A DNA stretch of 64,000 nucleotides from Shewanella marinintestina (lineage in GTDB: Bacteria > Pseudomonadota > Gammaproteobacteria > Enterobacterales > Shewanellaceae). How positions within the stretch are numbered: the stretch's first letter is position 1; every line of letters starts with the position of its first letter. The stretch covers positions 62,001-126,000 of the forward strand of contig NZ_JAKILC010000004.1 in assembly GCF_023283845.1 (NCBI RefSeq), read 5' to 3'. The notes below the pieces were generated by a model, which was given only the letters and a program-made list of their open reading frames with translations, was not told where the DNA came from and ran no database searches. The position numbers and the translations under genes were made by a program. Shown here piece by piece: positions 48,757 through 56,853 of the stretch.

Positions 48757-48795
48757 CTAAAACGGAGGGGCTAAGTAGCCCCTCGGGTTAACGTA

Positions 48796-50766
48796 TTATC
48801 GAACGATTAGTTTCAACTCTTCAGGCGTCATCGGCTTGTCGAAGTAGCTCATGAATAACCCAAAGGCTTGTATGTCACCATTAGCAAAGTTGAATTTGCC
48901 TGAGCTCAAGTTCTTACCAATCACCTGCTGCGACTTAGGGCCAGCAATCAGGATTTGGTTTAACACTTCACGAGTGGTTTCAATCTGCACATCTGCGCCG
49001 GTATAAGGCGTTGTATGTAGCTGAGCGATACCATTACGGATCTCGATAGTCATCGACTCATTGGTGTCGGCAAAGTTGTAGGTCATTGCCATTTCAACAT
49101 CGAGCGTTTTCTCTGCAATTAACGTTGCCGTCATCATGTCGAAAATTTGTTCGCTAGGCAGCGCGGTTAATACATCGACGGAAGCGAAGCTAATCATGTT
49201 AGAAAAGTCGCGTGTGCCTTCTAATTCTGCAGCGGCATTAAGTGCCCAGTTACGCCAGTTGATGTTCACTTGATCCGCAGCCCATGTTTTGTAGGCTTTA
49301 GCTTTCAATTCGCGTGCTTCAGTATCTTGTTTATTGATGGTGATGGGGTACGACAATATCTCTGCTGCAAAGGTGTAGTTTTCAGCGTCAATTGCCGCTT
49401 TTGCCGTTGTGATGATGTTGTCTCTGCCACCCATTAGCTCAACAAATGCCTTGGCGCGTTGCTGGTATGCCATTGGCTCTAGCTGCCATGGGTCGGCTTC
49501 AAAGAACCCTACATAGCCAACATAAATCTGGCGTACTGCATGAGCAACTGTGCCATAGTGCTCGCCTAACCAAGGGTGCTCTGCTAGATGCTTAGGCAGT
49601 TTCACGACTTCAACTAACTCGTCCGGTGTCATGCCTTTATTCATGTAACGAATAGATTGGTCATGGGTAAACTGAATGGCGTCACGGTATGCTGTTAATA
49701 CATTGGCTACCGCCGCTTTACCTTCTACTGGTCGGCCGTGAGAGTTGATCATCACTTCGGTATCAAATTGGCGCATCACATCTATGCCTTTGAACCACAT
49801 AGCTGGGTCGCGAAACTTGGTGCCACGAATAGTGTGCAAGTTTGGAAAGTTCTCACCTTGTAATACTTCAGCAGCGTGCAGGATTTTTTGCTTAGGTAAG
49901 TAAACCACGACCTCATCTTTTGTCTCTGAAGGCACATTGACGATTTGCAGTTCCACACCAGCAATGGTGATGTCTAATCGATCTTTCAGGGTCACGTTTG
50001 GCTCTATGAAAGAGATATCACCTTGCATGAAGCGAGGCCCTAAACCATCATTCACCGTGCCATGTTCACCTTCTTCCACATGTTTTGCGCCGGTGTAAGA
50101 GGTACGGTGACCAAATAGTGTGCCTAGATTAGATGACCAGTTAGCCACGGCTGCGGTTAGTCCTTCTTGAGCAATGATTTTGACCTCACCTGATGCCACT
50201 TCTTCATCGGTGACCCATGCTCGAACGCCTGAAATATGGTCAATGTGATTATGAGAGTAAATAATGGCTTTCACTGGCTTGTCGGTGATTTTCCTAAACT
50301 GCGCTTTTACAGACGCTGCCATTTGAACTGATTCACCTGGGTCGACGATAATAATGCCATCATCACCCTCGATCATAACCGGGGTATCTAGACCAAAACC
50401 GTAGCCTAGGTATACGTTATCATCGACTTGGACAATGGCTTGGTCCATCTTACGACCATGCTTTGTCAGTGCGTCATGAACAAGGGGAGAATCTTCTACG
50501 TAAGCAAGAGTATCGCCTGTTTTTGAAAGCACCTTGATGCGCTCGCCTTTACCCCAGAATAGGTTTGATTCATGTTCAAACAATACGCCATTGTTATAGC
50601 GCTTTTCGAAGTCAATATTTTGATAGTGAGCCGCTGAGCTTGTTTGCAGCGATTGACCGTTAGTTGATGTCGCTTCAGTTGTTGGGGTCGCAAATGATGC
50701 TGATACAGGAACTAAAGCAGCACTTATCGCGACAGAAAGTAAAAGTTTTTTCAGTGAAGAAGTCAT
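48796..50766 (-). CDS. Alkyl/aryl sulfatase of the metallo-beta-lactamase fold (SdsA/BDS1 type)
   Basis: 656 aa with signal peptide (about 1-26). Binuclear zinc motif HNHIDH at 172-177, preceded by EGDDGIIIVDPGE; later EVMINSHGRPVEG. A helical dimerisation region follows (about 400-520), and an SCP2-like C-terminal domain (about 535-656) ends the chain. This is the plan of Pseudomonas SdsA1, which cleaves primary alkyl sulfates such as SDS to alcohol and sulfate. Periplasmic location is indicated by the signal. First gene of the five-gene operon, divergent from the LysR gene. Confidence 0.93.
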   Translation of the reverse strand: MTSSLKKLLLSVAISAALVPVSASFATPTTEATSTNGQSLQTSSAAHYQNIDFEKRYNNGVLFEHESNLFWGKGERIKVLSKTGDTLAYVEDSPLVHDALTKHGRKMDQAIVQVDDNVYLGYGFGLDTPVMIEGDDGIIIVDPGESVQMAASVKAQFRKITDKPVKAIIYSHNHIDHISGVRAWVTDEEVASGEVKIIAQEGLTAAVANWSSNLGTLFGHRTSYTGAKHVEEGEHGTVNDGLGPRFMQGDISFIEPNVTLKDRLDITIAGVELQIVNVPSETKDEVVVYLPKQKILHAAEVLQGENFPNLHTIRGTKFRDPAMWFKGIDVMRQFDTEVMINSHGRPVEGKAAVANVLTAYRDAIQFTHDQSIRYMNKGMTPDELVEVVKLPKHLAEHPWLGEHYGTVAHAVRQIYVGYVGFFEADPWQLEPMAYQQRAKAFVELMGGRDNIITTAKAAIDAENYTFAAEILSYPITINKQDTEARELKAKAYKTWAADQVNINWRNWALNAAAELEGTRDFSNMISFASVDVLTALPSEQIFDMMTATLIAEKTLDVEMAMTYNFADTNESMTIEIRNGIAQLHTTPYTGADVQIETTREVLNQILIAGPKSQQVIGKNLSSGKFNFANGDIQAFGLFMSYFDKPMTPEELKLIVR

Positions 50767-50845
50767 GTAATACCTCAGTGTTTTGAATTGATGTGAATTT
50801 CTTTTACTTAATGTTAATTGGGGAGTAGTCTTCGATATATAGGCT

Positions 50846-50875
50846 ATTACGATTTCGTAATATCGAAATTACGAT
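50846..50875. promoter_or_regulatory. Palindromic LysR-type operator in the divergent promoter
   Basis: ATTACGATTTCGTAAT (50846-50861) is a perfect palindrome containing T-N11-A. The half ATTACGAT recurs at 50868-50875, 22 bp (two turns) from the first copy, within ATCGAAATTACGAT. Confidence 0.7.
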
Positions 50876-50917
50876 GTATTGGCAACTCCTAGCTAAACTC
50901 AAGATCTTGGACTGCAG

Positions 50918-51850
50918 ATGAAAAACGATATTCCAAACTTTAATTTGCTCGCGGTGTTTTCTCAGGTCATGGAAGATGGCAGTTTGAGTAAAGCGGCAGA
51001 AAACCTGAACACCAATCAGTCGACAGTCAGCACTATGTTAAGCAGGTTGAAGGAGGAGATTGGTCAAGATCTTTTTATTCGGAAAGGGCGTGGGGTAGTC
51101 CCGACCAGTTACTCAATTAGCTTATATCAACAGATCCAAGCACCGATAAATCAGCTTAATGGTGTTTTCACGTCTTTTTGGAAGTTCGATTCATCCAGTT
51201 CTCACCGTAGGTTTGTGATAACCGCCCCAGAGCATTTACAAGGTGTGTTGTTAAAGCAGTTTTCGTTAATTGAGAATAAAGAAATATCGTTAGAAGTTTT
51301 TGATCAAATGGATAACGACGAAGGGTTTTATGAAGTGTTACTGCAGCAAAAATTTGACCTGATGATTGATATTTTACCGTTTGACCACCCCAATATTGAA
51401 AGCCTAAAACTGTTTGATAGTGAGTTTGTGGTGATCTGCAGTGAGGAACACCCAAGAATACAAGGGAGCATTACAGTGGAGCAGTACATGCAGGAGTCCC
51501 ATGCTATTTTGGAAAGAACCCGCAACCACCTCTACAGTTTGAGCCACTATACAAACTTGGATTTGTCTAAGCGTAAGGTGGCTTATCATGGACGCTCATT
51601 ATTCAGTAACTTATTGGTTGTTAGCCAGTCGGATTATATCAGCGCGGTTCCGCTGTCGTTAGCGCTGCAGTTCAAAGAACAGTTAAAGCTGCAGGTGTTT
51701 CGGCCTCCCTTTGAATATAAAAAAGTCACTAACTACCTTATATGGCTGAAAAAACTCAATCAGGATCCCGCCCACACTTGGCTGCGTGAAGAGCTATTGA
51801 GCATATCTAATAAGATCACTAACTACTTGCAAGACAACTTGCCAGAGTAA
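50918..51850 (+). CDS. LysR-family transcriptional regulator
   Basis: 310 aa. N-terminal winged HTH: FNLLAVFSQVMEDGSLSKAA, NQSTVSTMLSRLKEEIGQDL; the rest is the LysR substrate-binding domain with no odd feature. It is divergent from the alkyl-sulfatase operon with 151 bp between starts, the standard layout for a LysR activator and its target. The inducer is unknown; an alkyl sulfate or product is the natural guess. Confidence 0.93.
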   Translation: MKNDIPNFNLLAVFSQVMEDGSLSKAAENLNTNQSTVSTMLSRLKEEIGQDLFIRKGRGVVPTSYSISLYQQIQAPINQLNGVFTSFWKFDSSSSHRRFVITAPEHLQGVLLKQFSLIENKEISLEVFDQMDNDEGFYEVLLQQKFDLMIDILPFDHPNIESLKLFDSEFVVICSEEHPRIQGSITVEQYMQESHAILERTRNHLYSLSHYTNLDLSKRKVAYHGRSLFSNLLVVSQSDYISAVPLSLALQFKEQLKLQVFRPPFEYKKVTNYLIWLKKLNQDPAHTWLREELLSISNKITNYLQDNLPE

Positions 51851-52046
51851 GCCAATGTGCTGATTGACACTGAACGTATTGGCTTTTGAGTGAGTACTGA
51901 TGATTAATAATAGAGATTGAAAATAAAGTATAGAAATCGTGGGAAGGTATGCTCTTGCATTAATTAGTAATTAATGAGGCAGTTTTTATGCTTGAAATTG
52001 AGGTTTTGAGGGAAATCTCGAGTATTCTCGTGTGTTCGATATTTAT

Positions 52047-52070
52047 AGACTAGGCATTTCTGCCTAGTCT
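52047..52070. repeat. Hairpin between convergent LysR and ydhW-like genes
   Basis: AGACTAGGCA-TTTC-TGCCTAGTCT is a perfect 10-bp stem with four-base loop. No T-run follows on either strand, so termination would be inefficient or depend on other factors. Confidence 0.7.
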
Positions 52071-52089
52071 CGGGATGACAGTTGACTCG

Positions 52090-52608
52090 TTATACTGACC
52101 ATTCAAATGGGTCGTGATTGGCTAAGACTTTAGCGTAGCTTGGTTTGATGCTTTCCGTTGAGAAGTAATGCCCGATACCATTATCTCCTTGCTGGTAGCC
52201 AATATCGGCAAACTCTGCGATAGCTATGAACTGCTGAGGCAGAGTTTTTAGATCCGCTTGTGCTAGGTTGTAAGGTGCGTGGATAAAGTTATCCTCCGGT
52301 ACTAACTCCCCTAGAGCAGAGTAACGTCTTATATATTCTGCCATAGTTGCATTAAGTTTATCTTCGTTGACACCTAACCACTGCTGCGCATAGCTATTAA
52401 CTATGTACCTATCGGAATAAAAATAGCTATCGAGCTCCCCCTGTATAAGCAGAATATCTTGGTATTTTTCATCTTCAATTAGTTGCTGGTACTCTGTATT
52501 TACATCACTTATTTCAAGCTCCAACCCTGCAATGGCAATCAATTGATTGGCCGTCGCGAGACGGCCGTGTTGACTCAATAGGCGGATAAAATCGACTAAA
52601 GATTCCAT
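52090..52608 (-). CDS. Hypothetical partner of AOR-family protein (ydhW position)
   Basis: 172 aa, soluble, acidic, mostly helical (SLVDFIRLLSQHGRLATANQ, LNATMAEYIRRYSALGELVP). It begins 4 bp after the AOR-family gene and is surely co-transcribed. I do not recognise a domain. In E. coli the ydhYVW genes have the same order (Fe-S protein, AOR-like, small protein), so it sits where YdhW would be; homology to YdhW is not shown. It could be a chaperone or subunit for the oxidoreductase. Confidence 0.7.
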   Translation of the reverse strand: MESLVDFIRLLSQHGRLATANQLIAIAGLELEISDVNTEYQQLIEDEKYQDILLIQGELDSYFYSDRYIVNSYAQQWLGVNEDKLNATMAEYIRRYSALGELVPEDNFIHAPYNLAQADLKTLPQQFIAIAEFADIGYQQGDNGIGHYFSTESIKPSYAKVLANHDPFEWSV

Positions 52609-52612
52609 AGGC

Positions 52613-54832
52613 TTACGCAGGTAATAAGCCGAGGCTTTCTAATTTGTTTGCAACATAACCAAGCTTGAATTTCTCTAAAGTTGCTCTAGTCGGTGTACCA
52701 GTTGCTTGATCCCAGCCCATTTCGGCATAGAATAGGTCAAGGCCTAACTGCATATCCTCTCGGCTCATCTTGATCGTTCCTTCATCGCCAAATACTTTAT
52801 CCGGATCAAGGTCGTAAACCCACTCAGTTAGTACGTCATGTTTATTACGCTGATCTATTTCCTGCATTTGTAATACCGACAGTGCTCTGTGCAACTGCAG
52901 AATACCTTCAGCTTTGTCATCTAGCTCTTGTTCACTAGTTTGGATCCCAGTAACTAGGCTAAACATTTGCGCCTCAATCGAGCTATCACCTTGATAGTTT
53001 TTCTTTACGTCTGGTGAGACGATCAAAGGGAACATCCAATTACACAAGGTTAATGAGTCATGAAGTACGTTTTTTACTAGACACCATTTAGCGAACTTAG
53101 CCTTGGGGATATTCATAGGTTTGTAGTGTTTGACTGGGTCAAAAGCACCTGCGCCCCACATTTTATCGGCAACTTCTGAGATCTTGCCGTAAGGCAGACC
53201 ACAGTTAACTAGGTTGATGTGAGAGTGGCACTGAGGATCACGGTTAAAGACTGTATTGAGTAATGCTCCTACTTGCCCTGCTGTTTCGCTAGCGTGATGG
53301 GTGCCACCTACCATTGAACGGTTAAAGACTTTTACGCCTTTATCGAGGAATACACTGTAAGTTTTACCCGTTAGGCCGTAGGCTGCGTCACCTTCTAGGT
53401 TAAACACTAGATCAGCCATACGTGGGTTTTCTATGCCATCAAGGATATCTTGGATGTTATAGAGCTCACCTTCTTCATTAATAAATTCATGTAAGCCTTT
53501 GCCTAAGAACCGACCTAGTACGTTTGAACCTTTATATTGCGTGCCCAAAGCTAGGCGCGTATAGAAATCTTCCATGAAATGAGCATCAAGATCTTTCTGT
53601 TGCTGCCAATTTATCGCTGCAAACTCAGCTTCCGGTAGCAATTGCTGCCAAAAGTTGCGGGTAATAAATTCGCGCATGATATGGGATAGCTGGCCATATG
53701 CACTCCAGACGCCATAGTTATCCATGTAATACGCGCCTACTGTTTGGATGTCTGTGCGTTTTTCTGAGTTGGCAGGTAGTCCCATAACATACCAAGGGTC
53801 AAGGAAACCCATACAAGTATTGGAAATATTATCGGTGGGCAGTTTGTATTCTGTCTTCATTTTAGGGTTTTTGACCTCACAGAAGCAGCGGATTGGGCAA
53901 GAGTGACAGCCGCCTGGACGCTTAAATACTCTATTCGCTTCTTCACGACCGAAATACATTTCAGCCATTGAGGTACGCATACCAACTTTTTGACGATCGT
54001 CCCAAGGAGTTTCACCCACATCTACAGGGTTGTCTGCGGCTCCCCATTTTACCCCAGGACCACCACGCCAGCGGCTAATGCTTGAGCTGTATTCTGCCCA
54101 TGTTTGCGGTTGATGCGGAACAACCCCCTGGTTGTTGGCGCCAATAATACCGAGAATATGGTCGTCTAACTTTCTTAATTGCTCATTGTTAGCTACAACA
54201 TCGACGACCCCATTACCTATAATGCCAATCGCTTTTAATTGTTTTGATCCGAGTACTGCACCGTGGCCGCCAGCTGAATGGCCGCCTTGAGTTTGGATGG
54301 TTGATTGAGATACAAGGTTCTCGCCTGCAGGGCCAATCGCGGCAACTTGAGCTTGCTGCCCCATCATTTTACTTATAGCTGCAAAGGTATCGAACATACC
54401 TTTACCCCATAATGTATTGGCGGGTTCTAAGCTAACTTCGTCATCAACAATTTTTAACCAAACAGGAGTAGGAGATTTACCTTCAATAATGATGGCATCA
54501 TAACCTGCATATTTCATTTCTGGAGAGAAATGGCCGCCAAAATGACCATCAGTGATTAAGTGTTTCTTAATTACAGGGCTTCTTGATGTAATAGTTGTTC
54601 TTGCTGAACATATTGCACCAGAACCACTTAGTGGTCCTGCTGAAATAACAAGTCTGTTTTCTTCATCTGTTGCTGTTATTCCATCTTTATGATTATCCCA
54701 TAATACTTTATAACCTATCCCCATCCCTCCAATATAGTTATGGTAGGTGCTTGTTGGTTCCTTTTTAATTATGTTGTTTGTGAGATCTACACGTAGTACA
54801 TGTCCGGCCCATCCGCCAAATTCGGTATTCAT
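52613..54832 (-). CDS. Aldehyde:ferredoxin oxidoreductase family protein (YdhV-like), W/Mo-pterin enzyme
   Basis: 739 aa. N-terminal AOR domain FGGWAGHVLRVDLTNNIIKK with the pterin-binding region (LVISAGPLSGSGAICSARTT). Fe-S ligands CHSCPIRC at 309-316 give C-x2-C-x3-C; the fourth ligand lies in the C-terminal part, probably the Cys of LTLCNWMFP. Such enzymes carry a bis-pterin tungsten or molybdenum centre and one 4Fe-4S cluster. Substrate is unknown for YdhV-type members. The partner ferredoxin-like protein is encoded just upstream. Confidence 0.9.
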   Translation of the reverse strand: MNTEFGGWAGHVLRVDLTNNIIKKEPTSTYHNYIGGMGIGYKVLWDNHKDGITATDEENRLVISAGPLSGSGAICSARTTITSRSPVIKKHLITDGHFGGHFSPEMKYAGYDAIIIEGKSPTPVWLKIVDDEVSLEPANTLWGKGMFDTFAAISKMMGQQAQVAAIGPAGENLVSQSTIQTQGGHSAGGHGAVLGSKQLKAIGIIGNGVVDVVANNEQLRKLDDHILGIIGANNQGVVPHQPQTWAEYSSSISRWRGGPGVKWGAADNPVDVGETPWDDRQKVGMRTSMAEMYFGREEANRVFKRPGGCHSCPIRCFCEVKNPKMKTEYKLPTDNISNTCMGFLDPWYVMGLPANSEKRTDIQTVGAYYMDNYGVWSAYGQLSHIMREFITRNFWQQLLPEAEFAAINWQQQKDLDAHFMEDFYTRLALGTQYKGSNVLGRFLGKGLHEFINEEGELYNIQDILDGIENPRMADLVFNLEGDAAYGLTGKTYSVFLDKGVKVFNRSMVGGTHHASETAGQVGALLNTVFNRDPQCHSHINLVNCGLPYGKISEVADKMWGAGAFDPVKHYKPMNIPKAKFAKWCLVKNVLHDSLTLCNWMFPLIVSPDVKKNYQGDSSIEAQMFSLVTGIQTSEQELDDKAEGILQLHRALSVLQMQEIDQRNKHDVLTEWVYDLDPDKVFGDEGTIKMSREDMQLGLDLFYAEMGWDQATGTPTRATLEKFKLGYVANKLESLGLLPA

Positions 54833-54876
54833 ATATAAGTTCCTATGAAATTATAAAATTATAAAAATAAAATTAA

Positions 54877-55521
54877 TTAAATTAGTTTTAAATATTTCTC
54901 ATGGTGTTCAACTTCAGCGATGGCTTCTTCCCATGTATAGAACTTAATTGCACCTGTTGGGCAGACTTCTGCACAGTTAGGTTTTCCTTGGCAAAGATCG
55001 CACTTCAACGCTTTTTCAGTATTCTTATCGATTGTAATGACCTGTTGGGGGCAGTTTTCTGCGCAGTAACCACAGCCTATACAAAGCTCTTCATCAACAA
55101 GGCGTGCGCCGGTTGTTTCATCGATATAAATAGCTTGTTGAGGGCAGGCGGACATGCACACATTACATTGTCGGCATGTCTCAGGAACAACCGTACCATC
55201 GCCTTCTTCACCACGCTGTTGATGGTAGTTGTCTTGTACACCATGAGGGCCAAAGTTGAGGTTTTTGGCTACTTTAATCCTTGCTGTATTTGGGCTTACA
55301 GCAGATTTGCCATGGCTCCAGCTACAAGCTATTTCACAGCGTCTACAGCCCACGCATAGCACAGGATCAACGACCATTAAACCGCCAGGTAAAACCTCAA
55401 TAGTCTTATCATCGTCATCATCGCTACTACAGCCAGTAAGGAAGCTAACTAATGATCCACAATATACAGTTCCGACTGCAACTTTAGCTCCATTGGCAAG
55501 CAGCGCTCTCCTTGTAATCAT
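54877..55521 (-). CDS. Exported ferredoxin-like protein with four 4Fe-4S motifs (YdhY-like)
   Basis: 214 aa. The N-terminus MITRRALLANGAKVAVGTVY has a TRRxLL motif like a Tat signal, and VSFLTGC (Cys31) could be a lipobox. Four cluster motifs follow: CVGCRRCEIAC, CRQCNVCMSAC, CIGCGYCAENC, CDLCQGKPNCAEVC. Layout equals E. coli YdhY. It probably passes electrons between the AOR-family enzyme and a membrane quinone partner; no cytochrome b gene (ydhU type) is present here. Whether it is really exported is uncertain since its AOR partner lacks a signal. Confidence 0.88.
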   Translation of the reverse strand: MITRRALLANGAKVAVGTVYCGSLVSFLTGCSSDDDDDKTIEVLPGGLMVVDPVLCVGCRRCEIACSWSHGKSAVSPNTARIKVAKNLNFGPHGVQDNYHQQRGEEGDGTVVPETCRQCNVCMSACPQQAIYIDETTGARLVDEELCIGCGYCAENCPQQVITIDKNTEKALKCDLCQGKPNCAEVCPTGAIKFYTWEEAIAEVEHHEKYLKLI

Positions 55522-56021
55522 TTTGATTTCCTCTCAGTAATATTGAATTAAAATTTTAATTAGTGGTGCAATTTCTAATTTGGAGTATTTACTAACGAAT
55601 AAAGAAACAAATTGATTGTGGTCACAATTACCCATTTGTTGGTATTTATATTTAAACTATAGGTATTTAGTCACAGATGTAATGTTGGTATTTCTGAAAT
55701 TCAGAAATGATGTGGCTAATTTATTTCCGTTATTCTTATTTACTTAAAGCTTGATTATGTATCTTTAATTAATTCGTTTTGAATTTCTCTATCTTGTGTT
55801 TATTCTATTTTGTTGACTTCGTTCACAGCATTGTTTTATTTGGTTTATTAATGTTGTTTTTATTAAATGTCTTGGTTGAAATTTAATTTTTGTATTTTTA
55901 ACTGACCTTCTTTATAAAGGTCTGTTGTTGCATTAATTATTGACTACCAAATATGGTATTTATATAACCCTTGCCCGTGACTAATTTAGACGCTATTGCG
56001 GTTAATAATAAGTAGGTTGAT
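55522..56021. other. AT-rich divergent region between ydhY-like gene and DUF1566-like pair
   Basis: 500 bp, clearly richer in A and T than the neighbouring genes, no coding region. It contains an FNR-like site at 55612-55625 on the ydhY side. The rest shows long T-rich stretches but no structure I can name. Confidence 0.55.
55612..55625. promoter_or_regulatory. FNR/EtrA-like box upstream of ydhY-like gene
   Basis: TTGATTGTGGTCAC matches TTGAT-N4-ATCAA at eight of ten fixed bases. It overlaps a small perfect palindrome ATTGTG-GT-CACAAT (55615-55628). About 100 bp before the gene start. Confidence 0.45.
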
Positions 56022-56390
56022 ATGAATAATATTAGTTTTATAACCAGTTGGGGTGCATTGTTAACTTTTACGCCACCGATGACAGTTAACGCTGTGCGTT
56101 CGTTAGGGATTGAGTGCCAAGAATGGCAAGGTTACGCAGATTTAGATCATAGTGCAGCCACACAACTAGCGCAGAAGTGTGCTATGCGTTTGCCTACATC
56201 CGCTGAATTATTTGAGCTTCACCTATGGATTAATCAACAAGTTAACCATGAGTGGCCGCCTCATAATATATATCGCTCTTCTACCAGTATTACTGATGGC
56301 GAACATTACTCTGTACGTTTAAAAAATGGCAAGTCTTATAGTGTGAATGATGACTACTACGGGTTTGTGTCTTGTGTTTTTGATTCATAA
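56022..56390 (+). CDS. DUF1566/Lcl-C-like protein, paralogue 1
   Basis: 122 aa without signal. Pattern: SFITSWGALLTFTPP, EWQGYADLDHSAATQLAQKC, RLPTSAELFELHLWI, then SVRLKNGKSYSVNDD and a final SCVFDS. The RLPT-x2-EL, SST and final SCV elements are those of DUF1566-like (Lcl C-terminal) domains. Function unknown. It is followed 20 bp later by a duplicate. Confidence 0.72.
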   Translation: MNNISFITSWGALLTFTPPMTVNAVRSLGIECQEWQGYADLDHSAATQLAQKCAMRLPTSAELFELHLWINQQVNHEWPPHNIYRSSTSITDGEHYSVRLKNGKSYSVNDDYYGFVSCVFDS

Positions 56391-56410
56391 GAAAGGGTAG
56401 AGGTAAGGCT

Positions 56411-56782
56411 ATGAATGAGATCACGTTTAAAACTAGCTGGGGGACTAAGTTACGCTTTTCTCCCCTAATATCTAAAGCACTTGCTGAGCAATTTGAAGTC
56501 GAGTCAGAAGAGTGGCAAGGTTATGCTGATTTGAGCTTTAGTAGTGCTAATTGTTTGGCTAAAAAGCTAGGCAAGCGCTTACCAACCTCTACAGAGCTAC
56601 ATGAATTACACGTATGGTTAACAAGAAATCCAGATAGAAGTTGGCCGATAGGTGCCAATGCTCTTTGGTCATCGACGGTCTCTAACACTGGGGCGCATTG
56701 TTCGGTATTACTTTTTAACGCGAGTTGCGACAGTGATAATGATGAGCGCCATTGTTACGTTTCGTGTGTGAGTAATGGTTAA
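56411..56782 (+). CDS. DUF1566/Lcl-C-like protein, paralogue 2
   Basis: 123 aa with the same frame of motifs: FKTSWGTKLRFSPL, EEWQGYADLSFSSANCLAKK, RLPTSTELHELHVWL, ALWSSTVSN, and the ending YVSCVSNG. AAGG and GAGG precede the ATG. It is a tandem duplicate of the preceding gene, of nearly equal length. Both lack a signal peptide, whereas many DUF1566 proteins are exported. Function unknown. Confidence 0.72.
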   Translation: MNEITFKTSWGTKLRFSPLISKALAEQFEVESEEWQGYADLSFSSANCLAKKLGKRLPTSTELHELHVWLTRNPDRSWPIGANALWSSTVSNTGAHCSVLLFNASCDSDNDERHCYVSCVSNG

Positions 56783-56802
56783 CGTGTTCGTTTACGTTAT
56801 TG

Positions 56803-56835
56803 CTCGAGCCTACAAAGGCGCTTTATGGGCTCGAG
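56803..56835. repeat. Inverted repeat after DUF1566-like pair
   Basis: CTCGAGCC (56803-56810) and GGCTCGAG (56828-56835) with a 17-base spacer holding AAAGGCGCTTT, so a long hairpin can form. No T-run; it lies between convergent genes. Confidence 0.65.
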
Positions 56836-56853
56836 TCATTAAATGAGATGTTT

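Noticed and set aside
54901..55359. 152-codon open frame on the plus strand inside the Fe-S protein gene
   Set aside because: Its Cys/Ala-rich sequence is only the complement of the cluster motifs of the real gene.
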